A stretch of 35,090 nucleotides of DNA from Rhodothermia bacterium (GCA_030428385.1 JAUIDY010000063.1:1-35090), one strand, 5' to 3'. Counted from the stretch's first letter, positions 23,258 through 35,090 are shown. Notes: generated from the sequence alone by a model not told the origin. Made by a program: numbers and translations.

Positions 23258-23851
23258 ATGTCCACCAACCGAAAGCCCTCCGTCACGCGTTTGCTCGAAG
23301 CCATCGAGGCCGGTGACCGCCGTGCGATGGATGCGCTGTTTCCGCTGGTGTATGAGGAGCTGCGCAGCCTCGCGCAGATGCAGCGCCAGCGGTGGCAGGG
23401 AAACCACACCATGAACGCGACGGCGCTGGTGCACGAGGCGTACCTCAAGCTAGTGGATCAGGACAAGGCCCACTACCGCAGCCGGGCGCACTTTCTGGCG
23501 GCGGCCTCCAAGGCCATGCGGCACATCCTCATTAACTACGCCCAGCAGCAGCAGGCCCAGAAGCGCGGCGGCGACCAACAGCGGATGTCGCTGGACGACC
23601 TGCGCGACGTGCTCGGCGGGACGTTTACGATGTCGGACGAACGCGCTGACCAGTTCTTGATGCTGGAAGCAGCCCTGCGCCGCCTGGAGGGCGAAAGCGA
23701 ACGGCAGAGCCGCATCGTCGAATGCCGCTTCTTTGGTGGCATGACGATTGAAGACACCGCCACCGCCCTCGACATCTCGCCTGCCACCGTGAAGCGCGGC
23801 TGGACGATGGCACAGGCGTGGCTGCACCGCGAAATAAAAAACGCTGCCTGA
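23258..23851 (+). CDS. ECF-type RNA polymerase sigma factor (Sig-70 X6 / ECF SigK-like group)
   Basis: The 197-residue protein is a sigma-70 family regulator of the group often paired with Ser/Thr kinases in Planctomycetota, Acidobacteriota and Rhodothermota. Region 2 is MDALFPLVYEELRSLAQMQR followed by HTMNATALVHEAYLKLVDQ and RAHFLAAASKAMRHILINYA. Region 4 is RIVECRFFGGMTIEDTATAL followed by DISPATVKRGWTMAQAWLHR, a helix-turn-helix for the -35 element. ATG 23258 gives the usual short N-terminus (MSTNRKPSVTRLLEAIEAGD); upstream codons to 23102 are Lys/Thr-rich and unlike the family. The kinase gene starts 15 bp after its stop, so the two form an operon, and the kinase may control the sigma factor by phosphorylation, as shown or proposed for related pairs. 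Confidence 0.92.
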   Translation: MSTNRKPSVTRLLEAIEAGDRRAMDALFPLVYEELRSLAQMQRQRWQGNHTMNATALVHEAYLKLVDQDKAHYRSRAHFLAAASKAMRHILINYAQQQQAQKRGGDQQRMSLDDLRDVLGGTFTMSDERADQFLMLEAALRRLEGESERQSRIVECRFFGGMTIEDTATALDISPATVKRGWTMAQAWLHREIKNAA

Positions 23852-23866
23852 GTACGCTGAACCTGT

Positions 23867-26677
<2,811 letters not shown>

Positions 26678-26793
26678 TCTTGGAGCTTTTGTCGACTTTT
26701 TCCGTCTCGGATGACAAGAACCGATGAAGGTGAGCGTTTTGCCCACCCTTTGGTGTACTATCCATAGACGACCCGACCCTATCTTCTTCACCC

Positions 26794-28470
26794 ATGTCTT
26801 TTAAACTCATCGTCACCTCTTCGGAGACGCCCGGCGCGCCGCGCTCGTATGTGTTCGACAAGGAGCACATCACCATCGGGCGCAGCACGATGAACGACCT
26901 GCCCCTGTACGACCCCAAGCGCCTCGTCAGCACGCGGCACGCCGAGATTCGCTGTGACGACGCCTGCCACATCATGGACCTGGGCAGCAAGAACTTTACG
27001 TTTCTCAACGGAGAACGCCTGCATCCCGGCCAGCCCTATGACCTGACCGATGGGGACGCCCTGCGCATCGGTGCCTTCGATATTGCCTTCCATCAGGAAT
27101 CGCCGCCGACGGGCAGCATGGGGGTCATTGCCATCGACATCCCTTCGACGCTTCAGTTCGATGCCCAGCCGCCCACGGTGCGGACGCTCTACGAAACCCT
27201 CGACACCGTCCCGCCCGACCGCCGCGAAGACACCCTGCGACAGACGCTGGAAAAGCTGGCGCTGCTTAACGAACTGACCGCCGAAATCGGAGCCTCGCAA
27301 GATCCCAAGGCCATCATGGACCGCATCGTCGAAACCGCCATGCAATCGGTGGAGGCCGCGCAGGGACTGATTACGCTGGTGGATGAAAAAAATGACCAGT
27401 CGGCCCACACGTTTATCCGCCGGATGACGGACACCGAGGAGCAGTTCCACGTGAACCAGCACCTGCTGGGCTGGATGCAAGAGCACAAGAAACCCCTACG
27501 CCTCAACGATGCCGCCCGCGAGGCGTGGAACTACGGTATCTATGCGGGCATCTCGTTTCAGTCGGTGCTCTGTGTCCCGCTGATGACCCGCTCGGCCCTC
27601 ACGGGCATCCTCACCGTGTGTAACAAAAACGACGCAGCGGGCTTCACCGAGTCCGACGAACGGCTGCTGGCGATTATGGCGGGGCAATCGGCACAGATCC
27701 TGGAGACGGCGCGGCTGCAAAAAGAGCAACAGCGGCTTCTGCGCGTGCAGGAAGAAATGCGCCTTGCCTACGACATCCAGACCAACCTGCTGCCCAAACA
27801 AAAGCCCCTCTTTCCCGGCTACGAAATCGCAGGCACCAGCCTCCCGGCCCAGACCGTCGGCGGCGACTACTTCGACTACATCAAGCTGAGCGATCACCGC
27901 GTGGCGCTGTGTGTGGGCGATGCGGTGGGCAAGGGCCTACCCGCCTCGCTGCTGATGGCGAATACGCAGGCGACGCTGCGGGGGCAGACGCCGTGGGCCA
28001 ACTCGGTGCAGGAATGCCTCGAGCGCTCGAACAAGCTGCTGTATGAAAGCACCAAGCCCGGCGCGTTTGTCACGCTCGTCTACGGCATCCTCGATACGCA
28101 GGCGCACACGTTTCGCTATGCCAACGCCGGACACAACCGCCCGCTGTTGCTGCGTCCGGGGTATGCGCCCGTGGAACTGCCCGCAGGTGGCCTCGTCCTC
28201 GGCGCGGTGAGCAACATGAGCTACGACGAAGACGTGTGCGCCCTCTTGCCGGGCGACGTGCTCGTGCTTTTCTCCGATGGCATCACCGAAGCGTTCAATG
28301 AACACCGCGAGCAATTCGACGATCCTCGGCTGGCGCAGTTGATCCAACGGGGGGCGCACCTCTCGGCCCAGGACCTCGTCGATACCATCATCCGCGAAGT
28401 CTGTGCCTTCGTCGGCGATGAACCGCAGACCGACGACATGACGCTGGTGGTGGCGAAACGGGTGGGGTAA
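26794..28470 (+). CDS. FHA-GAF-PP2C (SpoIIE/RsbU-type) Ser/Thr phosphatase
   Basis: The 558-residue protein starts with an FHA domain (1-100) that binds phosphothreonine: ITIGRSTMNDLP (Arg30), LVSTRHAEIR (Ser46, His49), SKNFTFLNGERL. A GAF domain follows (about 155-310; LNELTAEIGASQDPKAIMDR, SVLCVPLMTRSALTGILTV), then a linker helix (EEMRLAYDIQTNLLP) and a PP2C/SpoIIE phosphatase (about 345-556) with metal-binding TVGGDYFDY (Asp358), CVGDAVGKGLPASLLMA (Asp376), LFSDGITEAF (Asp495) and QTDDMTLVVAK (Asp548). This architecture is that of RsbU-like stress phosphatases. It lies 116 bp after the kinase gene on the same strand, so it is likely the opposing partner: kinase writes, FHA reads, PP2C erases. 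Domain calls are firm; the pairing is inference from position. Confidence 0.94.
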   Translation: MSFKLIVTSSETPGAPRSYVFDKEHITIGRSTMNDLPLYDPKRLVSTRHAEIRCDDACHIMDLGSKNFTFLNGERLHPGQPYDLTDGDALRIGAFDIAFHQESPPTGSMGVIAIDIPSTLQFDAQPPTVRTLYETLDTVPPDRREDTLRQTLEKLALLNELTAEIGASQDPKAIMDRIVETAMQSVEAAQGLITLVDEKNDQSAHTFIRRMTDTEEQFHVNQHLLGWMQEHKKPLRLNDAAREAWNYGIYAGISFQSVLCVPLMTRSALTGILTVCNKNDAAGFTESDERLLAIMAGQSAQILETARLQKEQQRLLRVQEEMRLAYDIQTNLLPKQKPLFPGYEIAGTSLPAQTVGGDYFDYIKLSDHRVALCVGDAVGKGLPASLLMANTQATLRGQTPWANSVQECLERSNKLLYESTKPGAFVTLVYGILDTQAHTFRYANAGHNRPLLLRPGYAPVELPAGGLVLGAVSNMSYDEDVCALLPGDVLVLFSDGITEAFNEHREQFDDPRLAQLIQRGAHLSAQDLVDTIIREVCAFVGDEPQTDDMTLVVAKRVG

Positions 28471-28527
28471 CAGTCGTTCAGGTTTCCATCCATTGCAGCG
28501 ATGTTTCTGGCCCGACGCGCCCTGGCG

Positions 28528-28595
28528 CACCGTTACGGGTTTTAGTTTCCCCAAACCTCTTCCCTCAAACCTCTTCCCCCAATCCCCTTCCCACC
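28528..28595. repeat. Pyrimidine-rich dispersed repeat, copy 2
   Basis: CACCGTTACG at 28528-28537 is followed by three imperfect units of the form CAAACCTCTTCCC up to CCCCTTCCCAC. The same words occur in the same order at 11160-11211. It lies between the phosphatase stop and the CotH-family gene start. Confidence 0.45.
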
Positions 28596-28651
28596 GAACC
28601 CTGCTGCGTCGTACATTCTGGCCTTACCCCCTTGTTAATAAGCTGCGCGGA

Positions 28652-30883
28652 ATGATGCAGAAGTACGGCATGTTGTTCGGAGCCTTGGTGTTCATCGCGT
28701 TCGGAGCCCTCCTACCGGTCTATGGTCAAGCCATTGATCACTGGGAGACGGTGGTGTACGACGACGACGTGTGGCGCTACCTGGTGCCTACCGACGAGCC
28801 CAACGCAGCATGGCGCACATTAGGATTCGACGATGCCGCATGGAACAGCGGACCCGGCGGTTTTGGCTATGGCGACGACGACGACAACACCGTGCTGGAG
28901 AACATCCTGTCGGTGTACCAGCGGCAAACGTTTGTAATAAACGACCTGAACCGTATCGAGGGCGCAGTACTGCATGTGGACTTCGACGATGCGTTTGTGG
29001 CCTACCTCAACGGCGAAGAAATTGCTCGCAGCACCATCGGTACCGAGGGCGACTTCCCATCCTTCGACCAACCCGCCGACGGCCTGCACGAAGCGGATCT
29101 CTACCAAGGCAATACCCCGTTCGGCATCATCGTCCCCAAAGAACGTTTAAACGCGGGCGAAAACCTGCTGGCGGTGCAAACCCACAACGAAAGCACCACG
29201 TCATCCGACCTTACCTCGCGGGTATTCTTTTCCGTCGGAGTCACGGGGTCGGGCCGGACCTATAGCGACCCGCCCGACTGGTTCGTGGCACCCCGCCTCA
29301 ACCCGGAGTCCTTCACGTCCAACCTCCCTATTGTTGTCATCGACACCCAGGGGCGTTTTATCCCCGACGAACCCAAAATCCTGGCCCACATGGGCATCAT
29401 TCACAACGGCGACGGGGTTCGCAATAGCACCGACGATGCATTTAATAACTACGATGGGCTGATTGGCATTGAGTTGCGCGGGGCCTCCTCGCAGGCCATC
29501 TTTCCCAAAAAGCAATTCGCCATCGAGACCCGCGATGCCGACGGCGAAGACCAAGACGTAAGCCTGCTGGGTTTTCCCGAGGAGGAAGACTGGATCCTGC
29601 AAGGGCCCTACAGCGACAAGTCGCTGATGCGCAACGTGCTGAACTACCACTTATCGAACCAGATTGGGCGCTACGCCAGCCGCACCCGGTTTGTGGAAGT
29701 CGTGATCAACAACGAGTACCAGGGCGTTTTTGTGCTGATGGAACGCATCAAACGCGACAACAACCGCGTCGATATTTCCACGCTGAACCCGGACGAGATC
29801 AGCGGCGACGACCTCACAGGCGGCTATATCCTCAAGATCGACAAAAGCGAGGGCAGTGAGGTGGGCGGCTGGCAATCGCCGCATCCGACGCGCCCCGGCT
29901 CGCCCCACCGCGTTTTTTACCAGTACCACGTGCCCCGCCCGTCGGAGATTGTACCGGAACAGGAGGCTTACATCCAGGATGTGGTGGCGACGTTTGAAGA
30001 GGTGATGGTAAGCTCTGACTTCGCCAACCCGGAAACGGGCTATGCGCAATACATCGACGTGGAATCGGCCATCGATTTTGCCTTGCTGAATGAGATTTCC
30101 CGCAATGTGGACGGCTACCGCCTCAGCACGTTTTTCTACAAGGACAAAGACAGCATCGGCGGGGGCAAGCTGGTCTTCGGGCCGATTTGGGACTTCAACC
30201 TCGGCTTCGGCAATGCGGACTATTACGATGGCGGCAGCAACATCGGCTTCCAGATTGCGATCGGCGTCCCCGAGACCGATGGCCTCCAGCCGCCGTTCTG
30301 GTGGGCCAAGCTGTGGGGCGATTCTACGTTCCAGACCCTCGCCCTCGAACGGTGGCAGGCGCTGCGGCAGGGCCCCTTCCACACCGACTCGGTGATGCAA
30401 TTCATCGACGCCCAGGCGGCGCTGCTGAACGAAGCGCAGGCCCGCAACTTCGAGCGCTGGCCCGTCCTGAACCAATACGTGTGGCCCAACAACTTCGTCG
30501 GTGGCTCCTACGCCAACGAGATCAGCTTCCTGAAAAACTGGGTGACGGAGCGGCTGGAGTGGATGGACAACAACGTGGGGGCGCAGAATGTAAACACCGA
30601 AACACCGTTGCCCCGTAGTGCCTTTAGCCTGACAGCCCCGTATCCCAACCCGTTCACCGATGAGACGACGTTTACGTTATCGCTGCGCCAATCCGGCTCC
30701 GTAGAGGCTGCGCTGTACGATATCCTGGGTCGCCGCGTGCGCACGGTGGCGACGGGCGTGTTTGAGTCGGCGCGTCTGCATCCGCTCACCGTCTCTGCTG
30801 AGGGGCTTGCGAGCGGGATTTACCTGCTGCACGTCAGCGGGCCATCTTTTTCCACCACGCGCCCGGTGATGGTGGCTCGTTAG
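28652..30883 (+). CDS. CotH-kinase-family secreted protein with T9SS sorting domain
   Basis: The 743-residue product begins with a signal peptide (MMQKYGMLFGALVFIAFGAL, cleaved near GQA); ATG 28652 is chosen over ATG 28493, which adds 53 Pro-rich residues. A galactose-binding-like domain (FDDAAWNSGPGGFGYGDDDD, LHVDFDDAFVAYLNGEEIAR) comes first. The CotH domain follows (about 225-640) with IGIELRGASSQAIFPKKQFA, LQGPYSDKSLMRNVLNYHLS, GVFVLMERIKRDNNRVDI, GGYILKIDKSEG and FGPIWDFNLGFGN; the Lys, Arg and Asp residues of the atypical protein-kinase fold are present. The C-terminal T9SS domain has PYPNPFTDETTFTLSL and ASGIYLLHVSGP. CotH in Bacillus phosphorylates spore-coat proteins; bacterial homologues with sorting domains are surface proteins of unknown substrate. 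Confidence 0.9.
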   Translation: MMQKYGMLFGALVFIAFGALLPVYGQAIDHWETVVYDDDVWRYLVPTDEPNAAWRTLGFDDAAWNSGPGGFGYGDDDDNTVLENILSVYQRQTFVINDLNRIEGAVLHVDFDDAFVAYLNGEEIARSTIGTEGDFPSFDQPADGLHEADLYQGNTPFGIIVPKERLNAGENLLAVQTHNESTTSSDLTSRVFFSVGVTGSGRTYSDPPDWFVAPRLNPESFTSNLPIVVIDTQGRFIPDEPKILAHMGIIHNGDGVRNSTDDAFNNYDGLIGIELRGASSQAIFPKKQFAIETRDADGEDQDVSLLGFPEEEDWILQGPYSDKSLMRNVLNYHLSNQIGRYASRTRFVEVVINNEYQGVFVLMERIKRDNNRVDISTLNPDEISGDDLTGGYILKIDKSEGSEVGGWQSPHPTRPGSPHRVFYQYHVPRPSEIVPEQEAYIQDVVATFEEVMVSSDFANPETGYAQYIDVESAIDFALLNEISRNVDGYRLSTFFYKDKDSIGGGKLVFGPIWDFNLGFGNADYYDGGSNIGFQIAIGVPETDGLQPPFWWAKLWGDSTFQTLALERWQALRQGPFHTDSVMQFIDAQAALLNEAQARNFERWPVLNQYVWPNNFVGGSYANEISFLKNWVTERLEWMDNNVGAQNVNTETPLPRSAFSLTAPYPNPFTDETTFTLSLRQSGSVEAALYDILGRRVRTVATGVFESARLHPLTVSAEGLASGIYLLHVSGPSFSTTRPVMVAR

Positions 30884-30887
30884 GCTC

Positions 30888-31038
30888 TGAGCGATAATTC
30901 GCCCAGGGACTCCGGACGGATCTTTTGCACCCAACCCCGCCCACTTTCTCGGCCCATAGCGCTGCCATGAACCTCCAAAGTCGTTCAGGGCTGGCCACAA
31001 AATCTCTCGTCCTCTCCATCCTGTTGAATTATCGCACA
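30888..31038. repeat. 151-bp intergenic element with near-perfect terminal inverted repeats
   Basis: GCGATAATTC at 30891-30900 is repeated as GAATTATCGC at 31026-31035. Extending outward gives 12 of 13 matching bases. The enclosed 126 bp has no open frame and fills the spacer between the convergent CotH and SDR genes. No target-site duplication was seen, so a MITE-like origin is only possible; the arms could also help end transcription of either gene. Confidence 0.35.
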
Positions 31039-31042
31039 GCGC

Positions 31043-31789
31043 TTAGCCCCGCCCGATGTACGGCATCTTCGTTGCCATCACGGTGAGGAACTGCACGTTG
31101 GCGTCCAGCGGCAAACCCGCCATGTAGAGCACGGCGTCCACCACATGCTTGACATCGAAGGTCGGCTCGGCGACGATGGCTCCGTGCGCCTGCAACGCCC
31201 CTTCACGCATAGGGGTCGCCATTTCCGTGGCGGTGTTGCCGATGTCGATCTGACCACACGCGATGTTGTATTTGCGCCCGTCGAGCGAGGTAGACCGCGT
31301 GAGGCCGGTGACGGCGTGTTTGGTGGCAGTATACGGTGCCGAGTTAGGGCGCGGCACATGCGCCGAGATAGAGCCGTTGTTGATGATGCGCCCGCCCTGG
31401 GGCGACTGGCTCTTCATCAGCTTGAAGGCTTCCTGGGTACAGAGAAATACGCCTGTCAAATTGGTCGCCACCACGTGCTGCCATGCCTCGTAGGTTATGT
31501 CTTCGAGCAGCGCTTTCGGTGCACCCACGCCTGCGTTGTTGAACAGCAGGTCCAGCCGCCCGAACGTGGCTTTTGTCTGTGCGAACAGGTGCCGCACCGC
31601 CGCTGGATCGGTCACGTCCGTGGGCACGACCAGGGTGCGACCGGCCTCGGCCCCGGATTCCTGCACCGTTGCTTCGAGGGCGTCTTGGCGACGACCGGCC
31701 AGCACCACGGCATATCCAGCGTCCAACAATCCAAGGGCGGTGTGTTTACCGATGCCGGAACTGGCTCCGGTGACAAGGGCGACAGGCAT
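31043..31789 (-). CDS. Short-chain dehydrogenase/reductase (SDR), classical type
   Basis: The 248-residue protein is a cytoplasmic NAD(P)-dependent oxidoreductase. The cofactor motif is VTGASSGIG (6-14), AGRR follows the second strand and suggests NADP, NNAG is at 84-87, and the active site is NNGSISA (Ser140), YTATK (Tyr153, Lys157). The C-terminal region ([15 protein letters not shown] and [20 protein letters not shown]) is that of typical single-domain SDRs. Substrate unknown. ATG 31789 is preferred because the open frame upstream to 32089 is Arg-rich and antisense to the TonB receptor. It follows the receptor gene by 53 bp and may be the last gene of the same operon. Confidence 0.92.
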   Translation of the reverse strand: MPVALVTGASSGIGKHTALGLLDAGYAVVLAGRRQDALEATVQESGAEAGRTLVVPTDVTDPAAVRHLFAQTKATFGRLDLLFNNAGVGAPKALLEDITYEAWQHVVATNLTGVFLCTQEAFKLMKSQSPQGGRIINNGSISAHVPRPNSAPYTATKHAVTGLTRSTSLDGRKYNIACGQIDIGNTATEMATPMREGALQAHGAIVAEPTFDVKHVVDAVLYMAGLPLDANVQFLTVMATKMPYIGRG

Positions 31790-31842
31790 AATTCGTGGTT
31801 GTTGTGATGGGGGAACGACACAACCACAAGGTACAACAAAGC

Positions 31843-34107
31843 CTACATCGAAAACCCGACGGCGATGAACAGGTTGCGGCCCCGGCTCGGCAGGTTGCCG
31901 ATGCTGAGGTGCTCGTGGTAAAACGTGTCGAATACGTTCTCGATGCCTGCTTTCAGCCCGAGTTCGGACGTAACCTGGTAGCTCGCCCGCAGGTTGAGGA
32001 TGTTGAACCCGTCGGTCACGTCTTCGTCGGCGGCTTCGGAGGCGCGGTTCTGCGCGAGTGCCCAGCGGCTTTCTACCTCGCCCTGCCACACGCCCCGGTC
32101 GTATCGCAGGCTGATGAAGCCTTTAACCGGGGGCACCATCGGCATCGGATCATCCAGCGTCAGGATGTGCCCCTCCGCGAAGGAGGCGGACGCCGCCACA
32201 TCCAGTCCACGCCCCAGTTCATACAGCCCACTTGCCTCGGCCCCGACGAGATACGCATCCTGGGTGTTTTCGTAAACCCGGAATCGATAGGTGGACGCCC
32301 GCCCGCCCAGCGCCGCGCCAATGCCGGGGTCGCTGATGCCGATGATGTAGTGATGCAGGCGGTTGTAGAAACCCGTCAGCCGCATTCCCAGCCGCCCGCT
32401 GACATGCTCAAGCCCCAGTTCCACCTGGCGGCTGCGCTCGGGCTTGAGGTCGGGGTTGCCAGTGTAGAAGTAGCCGTCCACGTAGTTGTAGACGTAATGC
32501 CCGTAGTTCTCCACGTTGGTGGGCAGCCGGGCGGTGTTGGCGAGCGAAAGGCGCACCCGGGTTGCGGGACGCAGCGTGTATTCCAGCACGGCGCTGGCGC
32601 TCACGAGCTGGTACTGCCGCGCCGTCTCCTCGATGCCATAGCGCGAGCGAAAGATCGACGCCATGTCGGCCCGTTCCACGTCGCGTTCCGAAAGGTCGAA
32701 GCGAACGTTCGTGCGGACGTTGAGGCGGTCCGAGAGCGGGCGGCGTACGTCCAGCGTCGCGGCGGTGTTGAGCGCCACCACATCGCCTACGTTCAGCAAA
32801 TACATGTCGGGGATGTTGGGAAAGAGGCTGAACATCCACATGTCGCCGAACTGCTTCACCTGATGTGCGTCGAGCGTGAGGCCGACATTTGTTTTTCCGA
32901 CCGTGCTGCGGAGCCGGGCGAGGCCGCCCCACGTGTCGGTGTAGCCGAACATCGGCATGTACATCCCGCGCATCACGTCGCGCTCCATCACGTCGCGGAA
33001 GCGATCGTCCATCCAGTGATCGACATGGTTGTGGTAGGCGCGCCCCTCGACCTCGTCGAGCCATGCAACAGCAGGTGTGCCTTCATACGCGAGGCTGTAG
33101 ATCCGTGCCTGCGCCAGCGTGGCATCCATCAGCAGCACCGGATAGCCCACGTTCCACGCATCGTCGCCGAGGAACGACGCCGTCAGTTGGTGGCGGTCGC
33201 CGAGCTGCGAGGCCAGGCTGAGCTTGTAGTTGCGCTTCTCGAAGCCCGAGTGGGTGATCGTCTCCTGTCCGCCCGGCGCGAAGTCGTCGGCCTTGCGGTA
33301 GGAGAAGCTTCCGCGTGCCGCAAAGCGCCCGCGTGACGCCGCCCCTGCCACCCGCACCCGCCGTAGCGCCGCTACCGACTCGAAGCCCGACTCCACATCC
33401 AGCGCATACGGCCTTGCAAAATCCGGCCGCTCGGTGACGAGGTTGACCGTTCCGCCAATCTGCGACGCCTGCGTCAGGTCGAAGCCGCCTTTGCTCACTT
33501 CCAGCTTTTCCAGGTTCTCCGGCTCCACGTAGCTCGACGCCGGGTCCATCTTATCGACGCACGCCCCGTAGATCTTCATGCCGTCGATGACGAGCCCCAC
33601 CTGCCCGCCGCTCAGACCACGAATGGTGGGCTCCCACGCGAAGTTGGCCCGCTGAATCAACTCGACACCCGCGACGCGCTGCAACAGATCCTCGGTGGCA
33701 TTGAGCTTTTGCTGCGGCGCGGCGAGGTCGTTGCTGGTGGCGGCGTGGCTCTGCACCAGCACTTCCTCCATCGGAAGGACGGCGGCCTGGAGGCGCACCA
33801 CGATTGGTTCTGGAGCAGGAATGGCTACCGTCATGTGCCTGGTTTCGTACCCCACAGCAGAGATGCGCAGTGTGTAGGCGGCAGGCGGCAGGCGCAGGGA
33901 AAAGTAGCCGTCGTTGTTTGTGGCCGTTCCGGTGTTTGTACTTTCGACCAGAACAGAAGCCAACGGTACGGAAAAATCGGCGCTGGCGTCCACCACGCGG
34001 CCTTCCAACAGTACAGGCTGCTGCTGGGCCAGCGTCGGCACTACCACGAAACACGCGATCAGCAACGAGCAAAAAGCGGCGGTGAAAATGAAGGGGAAAC
34101 GCATCAT
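31843..34107 (-). CDS. TonB-dependent outer-membrane receptor, OprC/NosA-like (putative copper)
   Basis: The 754-residue receptor has a signal peptide ([20 protein letters not shown], cleaved near TLAQ), a CarboxypepD-regulatory-like domain (about 32-115; [39 protein letters not shown]), a plug ([46 protein letters not shown]) and a beta-barrel to the C-terminus. [11 protein letters not shown] gives a CxxxM motif (Cys183, Met187; codons 33561-33559 and 33549-33547) and [11 protein letters not shown] gives HxM (His364, Met366; codons 33018-33016 and 33012-33010). That combination is the copper site described for Pseudomonas OprC. Copper uptake is therefore the best guess, though not proven. 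The start is one of two adjacent ATGs (34107/34104); the longer frame upstream is unlike any leader. It lies 13 bp after the M1 peptidase gene. Confidence 0.88.
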   Translation of the reverse strand: MMRFPFIFTAAFCSLLIACFVVVPTLAQQQPVLLEGRVVDASADFSVPLASVLVESTNTGTATNNDGYFSLRLPPAAYTLRISAVGYETRHMTVAIPAPEPIVVRLQAAVLPMEEVLVQSHAATSNDLAAPQQKLNATEDLLQRVAGVELIQRANFAWEPTIRGLSGGQVGLVIDGMKIYGACVDKMDPASSYVEPENLEKLEVSKGGFDLTQASQIGGTVNLVTERPDFARPYALDVESGFESVAALRRVRVAGAASRGRFAARGSFSYRKADDFAPGGQETITHSGFEKRNYKLSLASQLGDRHQLTASFLGDDAWNVGYPVLLMDATLAQARIYSLAYEGTPAVAWLDEVEGRAYHNHVDHWMDDRFRDVMERDVMRGMYMPMFGYTDTWGGLARLRSTVGKTNVGLTLDAHQVKQFGDMWMFSLFPNIPDMYLLNVGDVVALNTAATLDVRRPLSDRLNVRTNVRFDLSERDVERADMASIFRSRYGIEETARQYQLVSASAVLEYTLRPATRVRLSLANTARLPTNVENYGHYVYNYVDGYFYTGNPDLKPERSRQVELGLEHVSGRLGMRLTGFYNRLHHYIIGISDPGIGAALGGRASTYRFRVYENTQDAYLVGAEASGLYELGRGLDVAASASFAEGHILTLDDPMPMVPPVKGFISLRYDRGVWQGEVESRWALAQNRASEAADEDVTDGFNILNLRASYQVTSELGLKAGIENVFDTFYHEHLSIGNLPSRGRNLFIAVGFSM

Positions 34108-34120
34108 ATCGGGTGGCTTC

Positions 34121-35090
34121 TCAATGAACGACGAGCACAGGCGCAGAATAAACACGGGTTTCGGTACGGGCTTGCACGAGGTAGACGCCCGCCGGAAGGC
34201 CCCGCACATCGGCGTCGATGCGAAACGGTCCGACCGGAGCGGTCGAGTCCCACAACACCCGCACACGCCGCCCCAACACATCCACCAGATGCACCGTCAG
34301 CGGCCCAGCAGCAGGCACCGCCACATCGAGCCGCAGGTGATCGGTAGCGGGATTGGGGAACGAGGTTAGCGCAAAATCAATCACCGGCTGACCAGGCGCT
34401 ACGTCGAGGATCACGTCTACGCCGTCGTTGCGCAGCAGCACACCATCCGGGTCGAAGACGAGGCCCGTGGGTTCAGCCTCTACCGTGAGCAGGAAGGTTT
34501 GGTCGCGCTGGGTGTTGTGGACCACAAATCGCTGCTCGCCTGCCGCCGTCTGTACGGCAAGCGTCAGCGGCATCTCGAAGACCGCGACGTTGGAGGTGGG
34601 CGGAGTTTGCGTCTGCGACACATGGACATACACGTCGTGGCCGCCTTCGGCGGGATGGACCGAATAGGAGACGGCGTAGACCGGATAACCCGTGCCCTCA
34701 GTCACCCACTGGCGGAAAAACGCCTCCAGCGACTGCCCCGAAACGTCCTCCGCCACGCGCTGCAAATCGTCCGTGACGGCGGTGCCATAGGTGAGGGCAG
34801 GGTCGGTGAGGTACGCCTGCAACGTGGCGCGGAAAGCCGTATCGCCGAGGACGTAGCGCAGCATGTGCAGCACCGCCGAGCCTTTGGAATACACCCGGCT
34901 TCCGGCGAAGAGGTTGCTAATACTCAGCGTGTCTTGCACCACCAGCGTGCCCTGTGCCGAACGCGCCGAACTCTGGTCGAACTGCAGCACCGCCCCTGCC
35001 GAACCGGGATAGCGATCCGCCCGCGCTTCCCAATACAACACCTCGGCGTAGGAGGCGAAGCCTTCATTGAGCCACAGGTGCGGCCATGTG
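34121..35090 (-). CDS. M1-family aminopeptidase with T9SS sorting domain (cut by window edge)
   Basis: Only the C-terminal 322 codons are inside the window. The frame enters at the right edge reading HLWLNEGFASYAEVLYW, the conserved region after HExxH in M1 (gluzincin) peptidases; the Glu of NEGFA is the third zinc ligand. The catalytic-domain helix SRVYSKGSAVLHMLRYVLGD and the segment SLEAFFRQWVTEGTGYPVYA are typical of bacterial M1 enzymes. A beta domain follows, then a T9SS sorting domain (SFPNPATDHLRLDVAVPA, VHLVDVLGRRVRVLWDS, PAGVYLVQARTE). It should be secreted and cell-surface attached, trimming peptides. It is the first gene, within the window, of the minus-strand group that continues with the TonB receptor. 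Confidence 0.9.
   Translation of the reverse strand, partial: TWPHLWLNEGFASYAEVLYWEARADRYPGSAGAVLQFDQSSARSAQGTLVVQDTLSISNLFAGSRVYSKGSAVLHMLRYVLGDTAFRATLQAYLTDPALTYGTAVTDDLQRVAEDVSGQSLEAFFRQWVTEGTGYPVYAVSYSVHPAEGGHDVYVHVSQTQTPPTSNVAVFEMPLTLAVQTAAGEQRFVVHNTQRDQTFLLTVEAEPTGLVFDPDGVLLRNDGVDVILDVAPGQPVIDFALTSFPNPATDHLRLDVAVPAAGPLTVHLVDVLGRRVRVLWDSTAPVGPFRIDADVRGLPAGVYLVQARTETRVYSAPVLVVH

Noticed and set aside
31790-32089. N-terminal extension of the SDR to ATG 32089
   Set aside because: The added 100 residues are Arg/Pro-rich, antisense to the TonB receptor, and the SDR fold begins normally at ATG 31789.
31795-33336. Long plus-strand open frame (513 codons) over the TonB receptor
   Set aside because: It is antisense to a strongly recognised receptor, is rich in His, Arg and Val as shadow frames are, and has no family features.

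Overview
The window is high-GC chromosomal DNA, probably from a marine or halophilic member of the Rhodothermota/Bacteroidota branch (Rhodothermales-like). This placement is inference. It rests on five proteins ending in a Por/type IX secretion (T9SS) sorting domain such as NYPNPFNPSTTIRY, on starts that mostly lack a Shine-Dalgarno sequence, on a SusC/OprC-style TonB receptor with a carboxypeptidase-regulatory-like N-terminus, and on an X6-type ECF sigma factor paired with a TPR-bearing Ser/Thr kinase. No rRNA, tRNA, CRISPR array, transposase or integrase was recognised.

Layout. 1-3.5 kb: an orphan hypothetical gene, a probably frameshifted small lipoprotein gene, an HchA/Hsp31 deglycase-chaperone, a SAM methyltransferase, then an intergenic patch of hairpin repeats. 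3.5-6.5 kb (minus): a secreted glycoside-hydrolase-like protein coupled to a lipoprotein with a JAMM-like metal site. 6.6-8.4 kb: a membrane dipeptidase lipoprotein converging on a PqqD/RRE-domain protein that carries an internal Tat-like signal and a Cys-rich tail. 8.6-11.1 kb: a phage-type Gp157 protein, a repeat-rich divergent spacer, and an EVE-McrB AAA+ protein with no McrC beside it. 11.2-14.1 kb (minus): an ABC exporter half-transporter, a Nudix hydrolase and a SnoaL-like protein. 14.3-22 kb: a 1.37-kaa-class leucine-rich-repeat surface protein with three LRR blocks (10, 8 and 4 repeats), four beta repeats and a T9SS domain, then a Kelch-like and a ScyD/ScyE-like secreted beta-propeller protein, both T9SS cargo. 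22.1-23 kb: a membrane-anchored dihaem cytochrome c. 23.3-28.5 kb: a signalling cassette of ECF sigma factor, transmembrane TPR kinase and FHA-GAF-PP2C phosphatase. 28.7-30.9 kb: a CotH-family T9SS protein. 31-35.1 kb (minus): a cut-off M1 aminopeptidase with T9SS domain, an OprC/NosA-like TonB receptor with a CxxxM plus HxM copper-site signature, and an SDR oxidoreductase.

How the parts fit. Much of the window builds and supplies the cell surface: five T9SS cargo proteins, three lipoproteins or lipoprotein-like genes, an outer-membrane metal receptor and envelope hydrolases. The sigma/kinase/phosphatase group is a likely envelope-sensing or stress cascade. The EVE-McrB gene is probably a defence gene, and its Gp157 neighbour is of phage type. 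The most unusual items are the RRE-Tat-Cys peptide-like protein, the solo EVE-McrB gene, the compositionally mosaic plant-type LRR protein, and the copper-type TonB receptor operon.
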